Source of the DNA: Clostridiales bacterium | GTDB taxonomy: Bacteria; Bacillota; Clostridia; Oscillospirales; Acutalibacteraceae | DNA: 64,000 nucleotides | Direction: 5' to 3' | NCBI GenBank assembly: GCA_019422525.1 | Contig: JAHZDE010000006.1 | Coordinates: forward strand, 119,477 to 183,476 | Part shown: positions 32,752 to 40,876 of the stretch, piece after piece | Layout: each line of letters begins with the position of its first letter | How positions within the stretch are numbered: the first letter of the stretch is position 1 | The notes under the pieces: model-generated | Database searches by the model: none | Seen by the model: the letters and a program-made list of their open reading frames with translations, nothing else | What the model was told of the DNA's origin: nothing | Translations under genes and position numbers: made by a program

Positions 32752-33483
32752 ATGAGATTCAGTGATAAAGTCGTGATTGTTACCGGCGCCAGCTCCGGAA
32801 TTGGCGAAGGTGTTGCCAAAAAGTTTTTGGAAGAGGGCGCAAAGGTTGTCGGCTGCGGCATTGAGCCTGCCATGAAGATTGAAGACAGCAACGCCATCTA
32901 TGTACAGGCTGACCTCACCAAATTTGAGGATGCCCAAAATGTGGTAACCAAAGCTGTGGAAACTTTTGGCCGTGTGAACAAGCTGGTGTGCTGTGCCGGA
33001 GTAACCTTCATCGGCTCTTTGGAGAATACCGAAAGCGCAACCTTTATGCGCGAACTGTCCATCAATCTGGGCGGCGTGTTCAATATGTGCAAAGCCGCTA
33101 TGCCCGAGCTCCAGAAGCAGGAAGGTTCCACCGTTGTCACCGTGGGCTCCGATTTGGGCGTGCGTCCCATTCCCGAGCGTATTGGCTATTGCCCCTCGAA
33201 AGCCGGTGTGATTATGCTCACCAAATGCATGGCGCTGGAATATGCTCCCAAAATCCGTGTGAACTGCATCCTGCCCGGTCTGGTGCGTACGCCCATGATT
33301 GAACAGCGTTTTCAGGAGGCAGAGGACCCCAAGGCATTGGAAGAATCCTATGCATCCCTGTACCCGCTGCATAAAATGGGCAAGATTTCCGACATGGCCA
33401 ACGCGATTGCATTCCTGTCCAGCGACGAGAGCGGCTTTATCACCGGTGAAATCATGCAGGTCTGCGGCGGCAGCCTGATTTAA
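32752..33483 (+). CDS. Short-chain dehydrogenase/reductase in the NCS2 operon
   Basis: 243 residues. It has KVVIVTGASSGIGEGVAKKF at the N-terminus, LVCCAGVTFIG in place of the usual NNAG, VVTVGSDLGVRP with the catalytic Ser, YCPSKAGVIM with the YxxxK pair, and LSSDESGFITGEIMQVCGG at the end. It should interconvert a carbonyl and an alcohol with NAD(P). The NNAG motif is changed to CCAG, losing the conserved Asn, which is uncommon in active classical SDRs. The next gene begins 14 bases after its stop, so they are co-transcribed. Confidence 0.92.
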   Translation: MRFSDKVVIVTGASSGIGEGVAKKFLEEGAKVVGCGIEPAMKIEDSNAIYVQADLTKFEDAQNVVTKAVETFGRVNKLVCCAGVTFIGSLENTESATFMRELSINLGGVFNMCKAAMPELQKQEGSTVVTVGSDLGVRPIPERIGYCPSKAGVIMLTKCMALEYAPKIRVNCILPGLVRTPMIEQRFQEAEDPKALEESYASLYPLHKMGKISDMANAIAFLSSDESGFITGEIMQVCGGSLI

Positions 33484-33497
33484 TGGGAGGAGAGAAC

Positions 33498-34451
33498 ATG
33501 GCCACTTCCCTGTTTAAAATGCCCTTTGACGTAAACCGATTGAAAGTACAGCGCATTTATGCCAGCCAAGAGCTGGAGCACTGCTCTGCCGAGACTATGA
33601 GCTGTGAAAAAATCCGCTCGATTTATGGCGATTTGAAATTTCTGGAGCTTCACGAAGACCGCCCCTGTACCTATACCTCTCTGGTCACCTCTTTGGACGG
33701 CAAAATTGCATTCACCGATGCCCCCCAGGGACCGCTGATTGCCAAGCTCAACAAGTATGACCCGGCCGGCGCGGATACTGACTGGTTCATTCTGAATATG
33801 CTTCGCGCAGTTTCCGACGGTGTGATGCTGGGCGCCGGCACTATGAATGCAGAATCCGACTACACTTGCCACGTATTTGACCAGGATATGGAGGATATGC
33901 GTATTGAGGCCGGGAAAAATCCGGTACCGTGGAATATTATCACATCTCTGGATGCCACGGACATTCCCTTTGACCATGTGCTGTTCAACACCCCCGAAGT
34001 GCCGGTAATGATTAGCACCTCTGTGCAGGGAGCAGAGCTGGTAAAGCAGAACATTAAAAACGACTATATCGTTATCACCGCTCCTGCCAAAGAGGACGTA
34101 ACCGACGAGATGGTGGCACAGATGAAGGCTGCCGGTACTCATAAGGTCATTGTGATTGCTACCGGTGATAAGGCTCCCGACTCCAAGGCTGCATTGTACT
34201 TGCTCAAGCGCTTTGGCATTGACCGCCTTTTGGTGGAGACCCCATCCTATATGCATTATCTGGTATCCCAGAAGATGATGGATGAGCTGTTCTTCAACTA
34301 TTCCTGCATTTATGTGGGTGGTCAGGCATTGTCCATTGGTAAATTCGGAAAAGAGTTCGGCTCCAAAGACCATCCACACACCCGGATGCTGTCCATTCAC
34401 AGCCACAGTGACCACTTTTTCTATTTCCGGCACAAGTTGCTGTATGATTGA
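33498..34451 (+). CDS. RibD C-terminal/dihydrofolate-reductase-like reductase
   Basis: 317 residues from the ATG at 33498 with GGGAGGAG upstream. The fold signature is TYTSLVTSLDGKIAFTDAPQ (strand with the substrate Asp), then WFILNMLRAVSDGVMLGAGT (the usual LR-x-x-x-DAIL-x-G-x-x-T), a middle part with IIVTSLD-like WNIITSLDAT, and IDRLLVETPSYMHYLVSQ near the end (the GG of the usual GG-x-x-L is replaced). RibD-type reductases reduce the ribosyl group or ring of pyrimidine derivatives with NADPH. The rest of the riboflavin pathway is absent here, so it probably acts on another heterocyclic compound. Last gene of the operon. Confidence 0.85.
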   Translation: MATSLFKMPFDVNRLKVQRIYASQELEHCSAETMSCEKIRSIYGDLKFLELHEDRPCTYTSLVTSLDGKIAFTDAPQGPLIAKLNKYDPAGADTDWFILNMLRAVSDGVMLGAGTMNAESDYTCHVFDQDMEDMRIEAGKNPVPWNIITSLDATDIPFDHVLFNTPEVPVMISTSVQGAELVKQNIKNDYIVITAPAKEDVTDEMVAQMKAAGTHKVIVIATGDKAPDSKAALYLLKRFGIDRLLVETPSYMHYLVSQKMMDELFFNYSCIYVGGQALSIGKFGKEFGSKDHPHTRMLSIHSHSDHFFYFRHKLLYD

Positions 34452-34484
34452 GTAAAAGGATACATTCCATTTTGTAAGAAACAA

Positions 34485-34513
34485 GAAAGGAGCCCTAAAC
34501 GAGGGCTCCTTTC
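34485..34513. terminator. Bidirectional terminator between convergent genes
   Basis: GAAAGGAGCCCT-AAACG-AGGGCTCCTTTC between the RibD-like gene and the leftward ROK gene. Confidence 0.85.
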
Positions 34514-34527
34514 AGTTTCCGGGATTA

Positions 34528-35742
34528 TTAAGTATCGCTGGGTGCCGGAGGTTCTGTATTGGCTAAATCCTGAAAAAATGTTTCAATGGCCTGTCCTGCC
34601 GCTCCTAAAATGGCTCCGTTTTTCCCCAGACGGGATAATACAACTTTTTCCGCGTGGGTGATGGGCAGTATCATGGAGCGCATGACTTCCGGCAGGCAAT
34701 AGGGCAGGGAGCTGAGAATTTCTGAGCTAATGGAAATGACCTCACAGTCGAAAATAAAGATAATATTGGTGAGTCCCACAGCCAGATGGCGGATAAATTC
34801 GTCCAGCACTTTTTGAGCCGCAGCGTCCTGATGCCGTACCAAATCCACCAGTTCCCCAATGGTGGAAATAGGGGTGGAAAGAAGAGTGTTGGCGTAAGCG
34901 ATTACCGCTGTATCTGAACAATATTGCTCCCAGCAGCCATATTTTCCGCAATGGCATTGTTTGGGCTCATCAAAGTTAATCGTGTGGTGTCCAATAGCAT
35001 TGGCAAAGCCGTGACAGCCCCGGAGAAGCTCCCCGTTGACAATCAGTCCGGCAGAAATAGAATCACTGATGTTGACGGCAGCGAGACTTTGATGTGGAGC
35101 GGAAACAGAGTGTCCTTCAGAATCGCTGTGAGAATCCATCTCAATATTATTTTGAGCGATGGCCGCCAGATTGCCGTCATTATCAATACAAACCGGCACA
35201 TGGTACCGTTCTCCCAGCAAAGCTCGCAAATCAATGTTCCGCCACCCAAGTCGGGGAACAAAACGAATCATGCCAGAAAGGTCCACAATGCCATGCACAG
35301 ATACGCCGATGCCAGTCAGGCCATAACAAGAATCCGGCTGTTGGGTGAGGAGTTCATCCAAAACCTGGCACAGCTGGCGGTATACAGAGGGAAAATATGG
35401 GGAAGAAATAGCAAACTGCTGCCGGGCAAGAATTCGCTCCCCCGAAAGGTCAGTGAGGATTGCCTGTACATGGCCCACGTCAATGTCAATGGCCATGACG
35501 CAGCCTGCATGAAGCTGTGGGCACAGCATGATGGGTTTTCGCCCGCTGGCAGAAACGCCCCGCTCGGTTTCAGAAAGGAGTCCCAAATCCATCCATTCTT
35601 TGACGATGGTGGAGACAGTGGCTTTATTTAGGCCGGTCATATTGCTGAGTTCCACCCGGCTGATAGGGTAATGGTGCAAAATTTGCCGGAAGATTTCCCA
35701 GCGGTTGGCCGTTCGGATGTCCCGGGTTTGCGTGATTTTCAT
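34528..35742 (-). CDS. ROK-family transcriptional regulator (NagC/XylR type)
   Basis: 404 residues from the ATG at 35740-35742. An N-terminal winged helix-turn-helix (SRVELSNMTGLNKATVSTIV, about residues 28-47) is followed by the ROK sugar-kinase fold: VMAIDIDVGHVQAILTDLSG, GIGVSVHGIVDLSG, INISDSISAGLIVNGEL and the zinc motif CHCGKYGCWEQYC (CxCGxxGCxE). The family binds a sugar or its phosphate and leaves DNA. It is convergent with the six-gene NCS2 operon. Direct repeats GATAAAC (35783-35797) upstream may be its own operator. Whether it controls the NCS2 operon is not known, since ROK ligands are normally sugars. Confidence 0.93.
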   Translation of the reverse strand: MKITQTRDIRTANRWEIFRQILHHYPISRVELSNMTGLNKATVSTIVKEWMDLGLLSETERGVSASGRKPIMLCPQLHAGCVMAIDIDVGHVQAILTDLSGERILARQQFAISSPYFPSVYRQLCQVLDELLTQQPDSCYGLTGIGVSVHGIVDLSGMIRFVPRLGWRNIDLRALLGERYHVPVCIDNDGNLAAIAQNNIEMDSHSDSEGHSVSAPHQSLAAVNISDSISAGLIVNGELLRGCHGFANAIGHHTINFDEPKQCHCGKYGCWEQYCSDTAVIAYANTLLSTPISTIGELVDLVRHQDAAAQKVLDEFIRHLAVGLTNIIFIFDCEVISISSEILSSLPYCLPEVMRSMILPITHAEKVVLSRLGKNGAILGAAGQAIETFFQDLANTEPPAPSDT

Positions 35743-35782
35743 GAAATACACTCTTTTCTTTTCTCAAGGATTCCCTTATACT

Positions 35783-35797
35783 GATAAACAGATAAAC
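35783..35797 (-). promoter_or_regulatory. Direct repeat, possible ROK operator
   Basis: GATAAAC-A-GATAAAC, about 45 bases upstream of the ROK start. Read leftward it gives TTTATCTGTTTATC, close to the XylR-type half site. Confidence 0.35.
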
Positions 35798-35881
35798 TAA
35801 ACGTTTTAGAATGGGATAGCGGGATCAATACAAAACTATCGCAATGATATAATTATAAAAATTATGAAAAGGAGAATGAGT

Positions 35882-36229
35882 ATGCCTTGTATTCAGATTA
35901 AAACCAATGTAAAGGTAACAGAAGAAACGGCGGCTGTTGTAAAGGAACAGCTTGGACAGGCAATTGCCTGCCTACCTGGAAAAAGTGAAGACTGGCTGAT
36001 GATCACGTTGGAGGACGCTTGTCGGATCTGGTTCCGGGGAGAGACAGGCCGGCCGATGGCTATGGTGGAGGTAAAGGTGCTGGGTGACCGAATTGATTCG
36101 GCGGCATCGGAGCGGATGACCGAAAAGGTTTGCGCCCTTTTTCAGAAGGAACTTCAAATAGACCCTCGTGACATGTACATTCGCTATCTGGCCTCTCCTG
36201 ATTGGGGTTGGAATGGCGGAAACTTTTAA
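35882..36229 (+). CDS. Tautomerase superfamily (MIF-like) protein
   Basis: 115 residues from the ATG at 35882. Pro directly follows the initiator Met (MPCIQIKTN), the catalytic base of tautomerases once Met is removed. Further signs are the paired beta-alpha-beta halves and the C-terminal IRYLASPDWGWNGGNF (the usual DWGWNG of MIF). It should form a trimer and tautomerise a keto-enol such as phenylpyruvate. It is separated by a terminator at 36239 from the acetyltransferase. The 140-base gap upstream shares space with the divergent ROK gene. Confidence 0.9.
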   Translation: MPCIQIKTNVKVTEETAAVVKEQLGQAIACLPGKSEDWLMITLEDACRIWFRGETGRPMAMVEVKVLGDRIDSAASERMTEKVCALFQKELQIDPRDMYIRYLASPDWGWNGGNF

Positions 36230-36238
36230 AAAACTTGT

Positions 36239-36270
36239 GGGACAGCAGTAAAAATGCTGTCCCTGTTGCT
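36239..36270 (+). terminator. Terminator after the tautomerase gene
   Basis: GGGACAGCA-N7-TGCTGTCCC followed by TGTTGCTTTTT. Confidence 0.75.
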
Positions 36271-36334
36271 TTTTATAAAAGAAAAGGCTATCATGAAAGA
36301 AAATTACCTGTATAAGAGAACCAGGAGGAGCGCT

Positions 36335-36958
36335 ATGAATTTACAGGAAGCCCAACAACGGATGGAAGAAGGCCGGCTGTATGATCCCATGGACGAGGGG
36401 ATTACTACTCAACAGTTTGCCTGTATGGAAGTCATGTATGAATATAATGCCACTCACGCTTCGGAAGGAAAAAAACGGCAAGAGCTTCTGAAAAAAATGC
36501 TGGCGGAAGTTGGGGAAGGCTGTTATATTGAAGCCCCTTTCTATGCAAACTGGGGTGGAAGCCATGTGCATTTTGGAAAAAACGTGTATGCAAATTTTCA
36601 TCTTACAGCCGTAGATGATGGGCATATTTATGTTGGAGATTCTGTCATGATCGGCCCCAATGTAACGTTAGCTACTGCAGCACATCCTATCTATCCCTCA
36701 CTCCGGCAGGAAGGAATACAATATAACATGGACATTCATATTGAAGATAACGTGTGGATTGGTGCAGGCGTCATAGTTGTGCCAGGCGTGACTATTGGAA
36801 AAAATTCCGTAATTGGTGCAGGGAGTGTTGTCACTCGGGATATTCCAGCCAATGTGGTAGCCGTAGGGAATCCTTGCCGGGTACTGCGGAAAATTGGGGA
36901 GAGAGACCAAGAATACTACTACCGGGACAGAAAAATTGATTTGCCCATAGACGAATAA
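36335..36958 (+). CDS. Maltose/galactoside O-acetyltransferase family
   Basis: 207 residues from the ATG at 36335, behind AGGAGG at 6-base spacing; the open frame from 36254 includes unlikely residues. The N-terminal helix (NLQEAQQRMEEGRLYDP) and the left-handed beta helix with hexapeptide repeats (VYANFHLTAVDDGHIYVGD, ATAAHPIYPSLR with the catalytic His, NVWIGAGVIVVPGVTIGKN, VTRDIPANVVAVGNPCRVL) are those of Maa/LacA enzymes. It transfers acetyl from acetyl-CoA to a sugar hydroxyl, thought to be a detoxification step. It appears to be an independent unit. Confidence 0.95.
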   Translation: MNLQEAQQRMEEGRLYDPMDEGITTQQFACMEVMYEYNATHASEGKKRQELLKKMLAEVGEGCYIEAPFYANWGGSHVHFGKNVYANFHLTAVDDGHIYVGDSVMIGPNVTLATAAHPIYPSLRQEGIQYNMDIHIEDNVWIGAGVIVVPGVTIGKNSVIGAGSVVTRDIPANVVAVGNPCRVLRKIGERDQEYYYRDRKIDLPIDE

Positions 36959-36967
36959 CAAAACTTT

Positions 36968-36995
36968 AAGAGCCGGTTTTTACCGGCTCTTTTTA
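36968..36995. terminator. Bidirectional terminator
   Basis: AAGAGCCGG-TTTTTA-CCGGCTCTT with T/A runs on both sides, between convergent genes. Confidence 0.85.
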
Positions 36996-37568
36996 TTTTT
37001 TCTCCGGTGTGGTTTCTTCCGATTCGTTCTTTTCTTCCGAAGGTTCCGCGCCAAGCTCACACAGAATTCTTTCCGCAGCGGCCCGGCTGGCATTGGCTTC
37101 TACGGCCAGTTCCATAGCAAGGCTGCGCAGAGCTTCTTCTCCTTTGGGGACACATTCCCGTACCCGCCGGCATACCTGTTGGAGGGCTTCGGTTTGGGCC
37201 TGAGAATAAGTTTCATACAAGGCCTGCCGGCTTTCCCCTTCCGCAAGAGAAGGGCGCAGAAGAGAAGCAATATCTTGAAGGGAAAGTACCTGTTTAAGCA
37301 TACAAATGACCATGAGAGTGGCCAAATGGTTGCGGGAATATTTTTTCTTGTCCGGACGTTCCAGCACACCATTTTTTACATAATTGTTAATCATGCTGGA
37401 AGTGAGGAGAGGATTGTCTTGGGTGCGCTCGAACAGGGAAAGCTGGCTGTGCATATAAGTGATGACTTGATCCATATATAAATAGATTTCCGGCATACGG
37501 TCCCAAGGAGTCGGCACACTGGCCTCGCCTTTTTCGGCCCACTGTTCAATAGCTTCGAGAGGTGTCAT
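36993..37568 (-). CDS. DUF1836 protein (putative MerR-like DNA-binding)
   Basis: 191 residues. The middle has the DUF1836 pattern: LLTSSMINNYVKNGVLERP, then KKYSRNHLATLMVICMLKQVLSLQDI, resembling the winged-helix N-terminus of MerR regulators. The C-terminus is acidic and probably disordered (EEKNESEETTPEKK). Biological role is not established for the family. Its start overlaps the stop of the AraC-family gene by four bases (ATGA), so the two are translated together and likely act in one regulatory circuit. Confidence 0.85.
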   Translation of the reverse strand: MTPLEAIEQWAEKGEASVPTPWDRMPEIYLYMDQVITYMHSQLSLFERTQDNPLLTSSMINNYVKNGVLERPDKKKYSRNHLATLMVICMLKQVLSLQDIASLLRPSLAEGESRQALYETYSQAQTEALQQVCRRVRECVPKGEEALRSLAMELAVEANASRAAAERILCELGAEPSEEKNESEETTPEKK

Positions 37569-38425
37569 ACGATGTTCTCCTTTTTGGATTCGGCATTGGT
37601 TTCATTTTCCCGCAGATAGCGGCTGGGTGGGATTCCCTTGTACTTTTTGAATACCCGGGAAAAATATAGCTGATCGGAAAAACCGGTGGAATAAGCGGCT
37701 TCCCCTACGGTTAAGTGGTCACAGCGCAGCAGCGCCGCCGCCTTGTTAATCCGAAACCGGATAAGGTACTCGTTGGGGGGCATGGAAACATACTGCATAA
37801 ACAGACGGTACAAATGACTTCGGCTGATTCCGGCATTGGAGGCAATGTCATCAATATTGATGTCCCGGGAATAATTGAACTCAATGAAGCGGATGGATTT
37901 TTGTACGTATTCATAGCTGCTGCTCTTTCTCGGAGTGGACGAGCCGAATTCTTCTATCAGTGTCGCCAGAAATTCCAGCAAACCGGCCGTCATGCGGGCT
38001 TCGTGAATGGCATCGGAGCCTACGGCATCCACAATGGCTTCCAGCTGCTTTTGAATACGGTCATCTTTGTCATAATGGAATACCGGCGAGTCGGCAGAAA
38101 GGTCCGTAAAACTCAGAAACCGCTGGGCATCGGTACCGTTAAAGCCCACCCAGCAGTATTCCCAAGGCTCTTCGCTGTCGGCAGAGTAGGTGACCAGTCG
38201 GGAAGGCTGTACCAGAAACCCATCTCCGGCATGAAGCGTATATTGTTCACTGCCATCCTGAAAAGTCCCTTTGCCGGATAAAACATAGTGTATGAGATAA
38301 TGGTCCCGGACAGCGGGTCCCCAGGAGTGATTGGGGCTGCACCGCTGGATTCCACAATTGTAAACCGAAAGGCCAAGGCTTTCATGTATGGTGTTCTTAA
38401 ATGAATGTTTAAATTCTTCGCTCAA
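37565..38425 (-). CDS. AraC-family transcriptional regulator
   Basis: 286 residues from the TTG at 38423-38425, 8 bases after GGGAGG; no in-frame ATG near the N-terminus matches. The N-terminal cupin sensor domain has HYVLSGKGTFQDG and YTLHAGDGFLVQPS. The C-terminal double helix-turn-helix has INIDDIASNAGISRSHLYRL and TVGEAAYSTGFSDQLYFSRV, FKKYKGIPPSRYL. This architecture controls sugar use genes in response to a small ligand. The target is unclear; only the DUF1836 gene follows. It is divergent from the hydrogen-sensing operon with a 360-base gap. Confidence 0.95.
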   Translation of the reverse strand: MSEEFKHSFKNTIHESLGLSVYNCGIQRCSPNHSWGPAVRDHYLIHYVLSGKGTFQDGSEQYTLHAGDGFLVQPSRLVTYSADSEEPWEYCWVGFNGTDAQRFLSFTDLSADSPVFHYDKDDRIQKQLEAIVDAVGSDAIHEARMTAGLLEFLATLIEEFGSSTPRKSSSYEYVQKSIRFIEFNYSRDINIDDIASNAGISRSHLYRLFMQYVSMPPNEYLIRFRINKAAALLRCDHLTVGEAAYSTGFSDQLYFSRVFKKYKGIPPSRYLRENETNAESKKENIV

Positions 38426-38600
38426 GTCTAATGCCTCCCTTCCTCAAAACAGGATCAAATAGATGAATATGCTGACTTCATTATAATGCAACAAAAGTAC
38501 ATATGCAAGGCAAAACACAGGGAATTCTCTAAAGAAAATCTTCCCCAATACGATTTCTATAAGAGCTCCAGTAAAATGGCGGGAATTTTTGTGACGTCTC

Positions 38601-38629
38601 TTGTCAGTGGGGGGAAGCTATGGTATAAT
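38601..38629 (+). promoter_or_regulatory. Promoter of the hydrogen-sensing operon
   Basis: TTGTCA (38601-38606), 17-base spacer, TATAAT (38624-38629); transcript would start near 38637, giving a leader of about 150 bases. Confidence 0.8.
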
Positions 38630-38654
38630 GACCACAGTTAGAAGTGTCTTTTCA

Positions 38655-38743
38655 GGGGTTGTTGGCAGATTTGCCTGTAACCCCCGGGCTGCAAGCCTGG
38701 CCCTTCTTTTTTTCCGGCGGGGAGGCCTTTTCTGGAAAGGGCC
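38655..38743 (+). ncRNA. Leader with terminator hairpin ahead of the hydrogenase operon
   Basis: Three hairpins in order. First: GGGGTT..GGCA/TGCC..AACCCC (38655-38684). Second: CCGGGCT-GCA-AGCCTGG (38684-38700) followed by CCCTTCTTTTTTT, a clear intrinsic terminator. Third: GGCC..GGCC (38724-38743). The first and second share one base, so they may compete. Either this is an attenuator controlling read-through into the operon, or the first 75 bases are a small RNA. I do not recognise a known riboswitch core. Confidence 0.55.
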
Positions 38744-38784
38744 GGGTTGGCATTGGATTCTGTGTAAGGAAAGGGTTGTAACAT

Positions 38785-39036
38785 ATGGACATTACAATTT
38801 GTATCGGAAGCTCCTGCCATCTCAAAGGTTCTCAGGATGTTATCCGGATTCTGGAACGGCTCGTCAGTTATCATCACCTGGAAAACAAGGTGACACTGAA
38901 AGGCTCTTTTTGCATGGGGGAATGTACCAGTAACGGCGTGTGTGTGGAGTTGGACGGAAAACGCTTTAAGCTGACCCCGGCAGAGACGGAATCTTTTTTC
39001 ACCGATGAGGTGCTGAAGCGTCTGGAGGAGAAGTAA
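38785..39036 (+). CDS. Thioredoxin-like [2Fe-2S] ferredoxin (NuoE-like)
   Basis: 83 residues. It begins ITICIGSSCHLKGSQDVI and continues with KGSFCMGECTSNGVCVEL, giving Cys at four positions (C-x11-spaced first pair in variant form; CxxxC in GSFCMGEC), as in the C-terminal [2Fe-2S] domain of NuoE/HydC-type subunits. It is likely the electron carrier of the operon. The RBS is AAGGAAAGGG, 9 bases upstream. First gene after the terminator-bearing leader, followed after 85 bases by the sensory hydrogenase. Confidence 0.85.
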   Translation: MDITICIGSSCHLKGSQDVIRILERLVSYHHLENKVTLKGSFCMGECTSNGVCVELDGKRFKLTPAETESFFTDEVLKRLEEK

Positions 39037-39120
39037 TCTTGAAAAAGTAAACCCGCTGCCTCGGGCAGTGGGCTGCAGCAGCCAAAAATAATTCGCCGAA
39101 TGGCGGGATGGGTGGTAAAC

Positions 39121-40827
39121 ATGAGTATTTTGGGCCTTAAAAAAGCGAACTGTAAAAACTGCTACAAATGTGTCAAATCATGTCCTGTTAAGTCGATTAA
39201 AGTGGAAAACGAGCAGGCGAAGATTATGGAGAAGACCTGCGTTCTGTGCGGTACCTGCTTGAACGTATGTCCCCAGGGAGCCAAAACCGTTTCCAGCGAC
39301 TTGGACTTGGTAAAAGAATTTATCCGGCGGGGCGAGAGGGTGATTTTGTCCCTGGCTCCCTCTTTCTTTGCGTCTTTTGATTTTGCAAATCCCCAGGTGT
39401 TTGTGGGCGCGCTGAAGGCATTGGGCTTTTATGGCGTTTCCGAAACTTCCGAAGGGGCTGCTTATGTAACGGCGGAGTATCACCGTTTGATTCAGGAAAA
39501 TAAAATGAAAAATATCATCACCACCTGCTGTTCCTCTTTTAACCGGCTGGTGGAATGTTATTATCCCAATTTGATTGACCAGATGGCTCCGGTTATTTCT
39601 CCTATGATTGCCCATGCCCGGCTGTTAAAGCAGAGTTTTGGCAAACAGGTGAAAGTGGTTTTTGCCGGCCCCTGCATCGCCAAAAAGGACGAAGCCGCCG
39701 ACATTCGTCACAACAACGACGTGGATGCCGTCCTGACCTTTGAGGATTTGGCAGAGTGGTTCCGGGAATGTCCCGATACCATCGCAGAAGCAAAACCCGC
39801 TTCCTTCCTCAATGCCAGCTCTAAAATTCTGCGCATGTATCCCGTAACCGAGGGCATTATTGCTTCCCTGAAGGCCAGAGGCGATACCGGCGACTGGAAG
39901 ATGATCAGCGTCAGCGGTCATGATGACTGCCTATCCCTGTGCCGTGCGTTGGAGCGGGGCGAGCTGAACCATTGCTTTATCGAAGTGAATATGTGCAAAG
40001 ACGCCTGTATTAACGGGCCTGTAACGGTAAAAGACGAAACCTCCCGGTTTGCTATGAAACTGCGAATTGAAGATTATGCCCGCGAGGATGAAACCTATCC
40101 CACACTGGACGCTTCCATTCCCATGAGTATGACCTTTGTGGACCGCTCTGTCAAGGAGGATATTCCCGACGAGGAAACCATCCGTATGATTCTGGCCAAG
40201 ATTGGTAAAACCAGCCCCGAGGACGAGCTTAACTGTGGCTCCTGCGGCTATCCTACCTGCCGCGATAAGGCCATCGCCGTCTATCAGAACAAGGCCGAGC
40301 TTACCATGTGCGTACCGTATATGAAGGAGCGCGCCGAGTCTCTGTCCAACTATGTGCTAAGCGAAACCCCCAACGTCACGATTATGGTGGACGAGGAAAT
40401 GAATATTGTGGAATTCAACCGGGCTGCCGAGCAGATTTTTGGCATTACTCGCCACGAAGCACTGCAGAAGTGTTTGTATGAGATTATCGATTCTTCGGAC
40501 TTCCAGTATGTATTTGAAACCGGCGAATCCATTACCGACAAGCGAGTGGAATATCCCCAGTATGGCATTACCACCATGCAGAACCTGATTTATATTGGAA
40601 AAGAAAAGCTGGTTATGGGTATTTTCCGCGATATTACCAAGGAAGTAGCTGCACAGGAAAATACATATCGCCTGCGTGTGGAGACCATGGAAATGGCCCA
40701 GAAGGTGATTGACAAGCAAATGGTAGCGGCACAGCAGATTGCAAGCCTGCTTGGTGAAACCACGGCGGAGACCAAAGTGACCCTGACCAAGCTGAAAGAT
40801 ATGATTGTTTTTGATGAGAATAATTGA
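39121..40827 (+). CDS. Sensory [FeFe] hydrogenase with PAS domain (HydS-like)
   Basis: 568 residues from the ATG at 39121. N-terminal 2x[4Fe-4S] ferredoxin (CKNCYKCVKSCPVKSI and CVLCGTCLNVCPQG, about 8-60). H-cluster domain with the L1-type motif ITTCCSSFNRLVE (replacing TSCCPxW), L2-type AGPCIAKKDEA, and L3-type EVNMCKDACINGP; all H-cluster Cys are kept. Then a CGSCGYPTC..C Fe-S domain (about 365-390) and a PAS domain (VTIMVDEEMNIVEFNRAAEQ, about 410-520). PAS-linked Group C hydrogenases are thought to sense H2. The altered L1 motif fits low catalytic activity. The output partner is probably the phosphatase downstream. Confidence 0.93.
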   Translation: MSILGLKKANCKNCYKCVKSCPVKSIKVENEQAKIMEKTCVLCGTCLNVCPQGAKTVSSDLDLVKEFIRRGERVILSLAPSFFASFDFANPQVFVGALKALGFYGVSETSEGAAYVTAEYHRLIQENKMKNIITTCCSSFNRLVECYYPNLIDQMAPVISPMIAHARLLKQSFGKQVKVVFAGPCIAKKDEAADIRHNNDVDAVLTFEDLAEWFRECPDTIAEAKPASFLNASSKILRMYPVTEGIIASLKARGDTGDWKMISVSGHDDCLSLCRALERGELNHCFIEVNMCKDACINGPVTVKDETSRFAMKLRIEDYAREDETYPTLDASIPMSMTFVDRSVKEDIPDEETIRMILAKIGKTSPEDELNCGSCGYPTCRDKAIAVYQNKAELTMCVPYMKERAESLSNYVLSETPNVTIMVDEEMNIVEFNRAAEQIFGITRHEALQKCLYEIIDSSDFQYVFETGESITDKRVEYPQYGITTMQNLIYIGKEKLVMGIFRDITKEVAAQENTYRLRVETMEMAQKVIDKQMVAAQQIASLLGETTAETKVTLTKLKDMIVFDENN

Positions 40828-40876
40828 CAGGCAAGGTGCCGAGCATTAAAATTTTGGAAAGGTGTGATTCCCAACC

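Noticed and set aside
31990..33372. Minus-strand open frame of 460 codons across the flavoprotein, barrel and SDR genes
   Set aside because: It spans three well-defined plus-strand genes with Shine-Dalgarno sites, and has low-complexity His/Gly-rich composition typical of antisense shadows.
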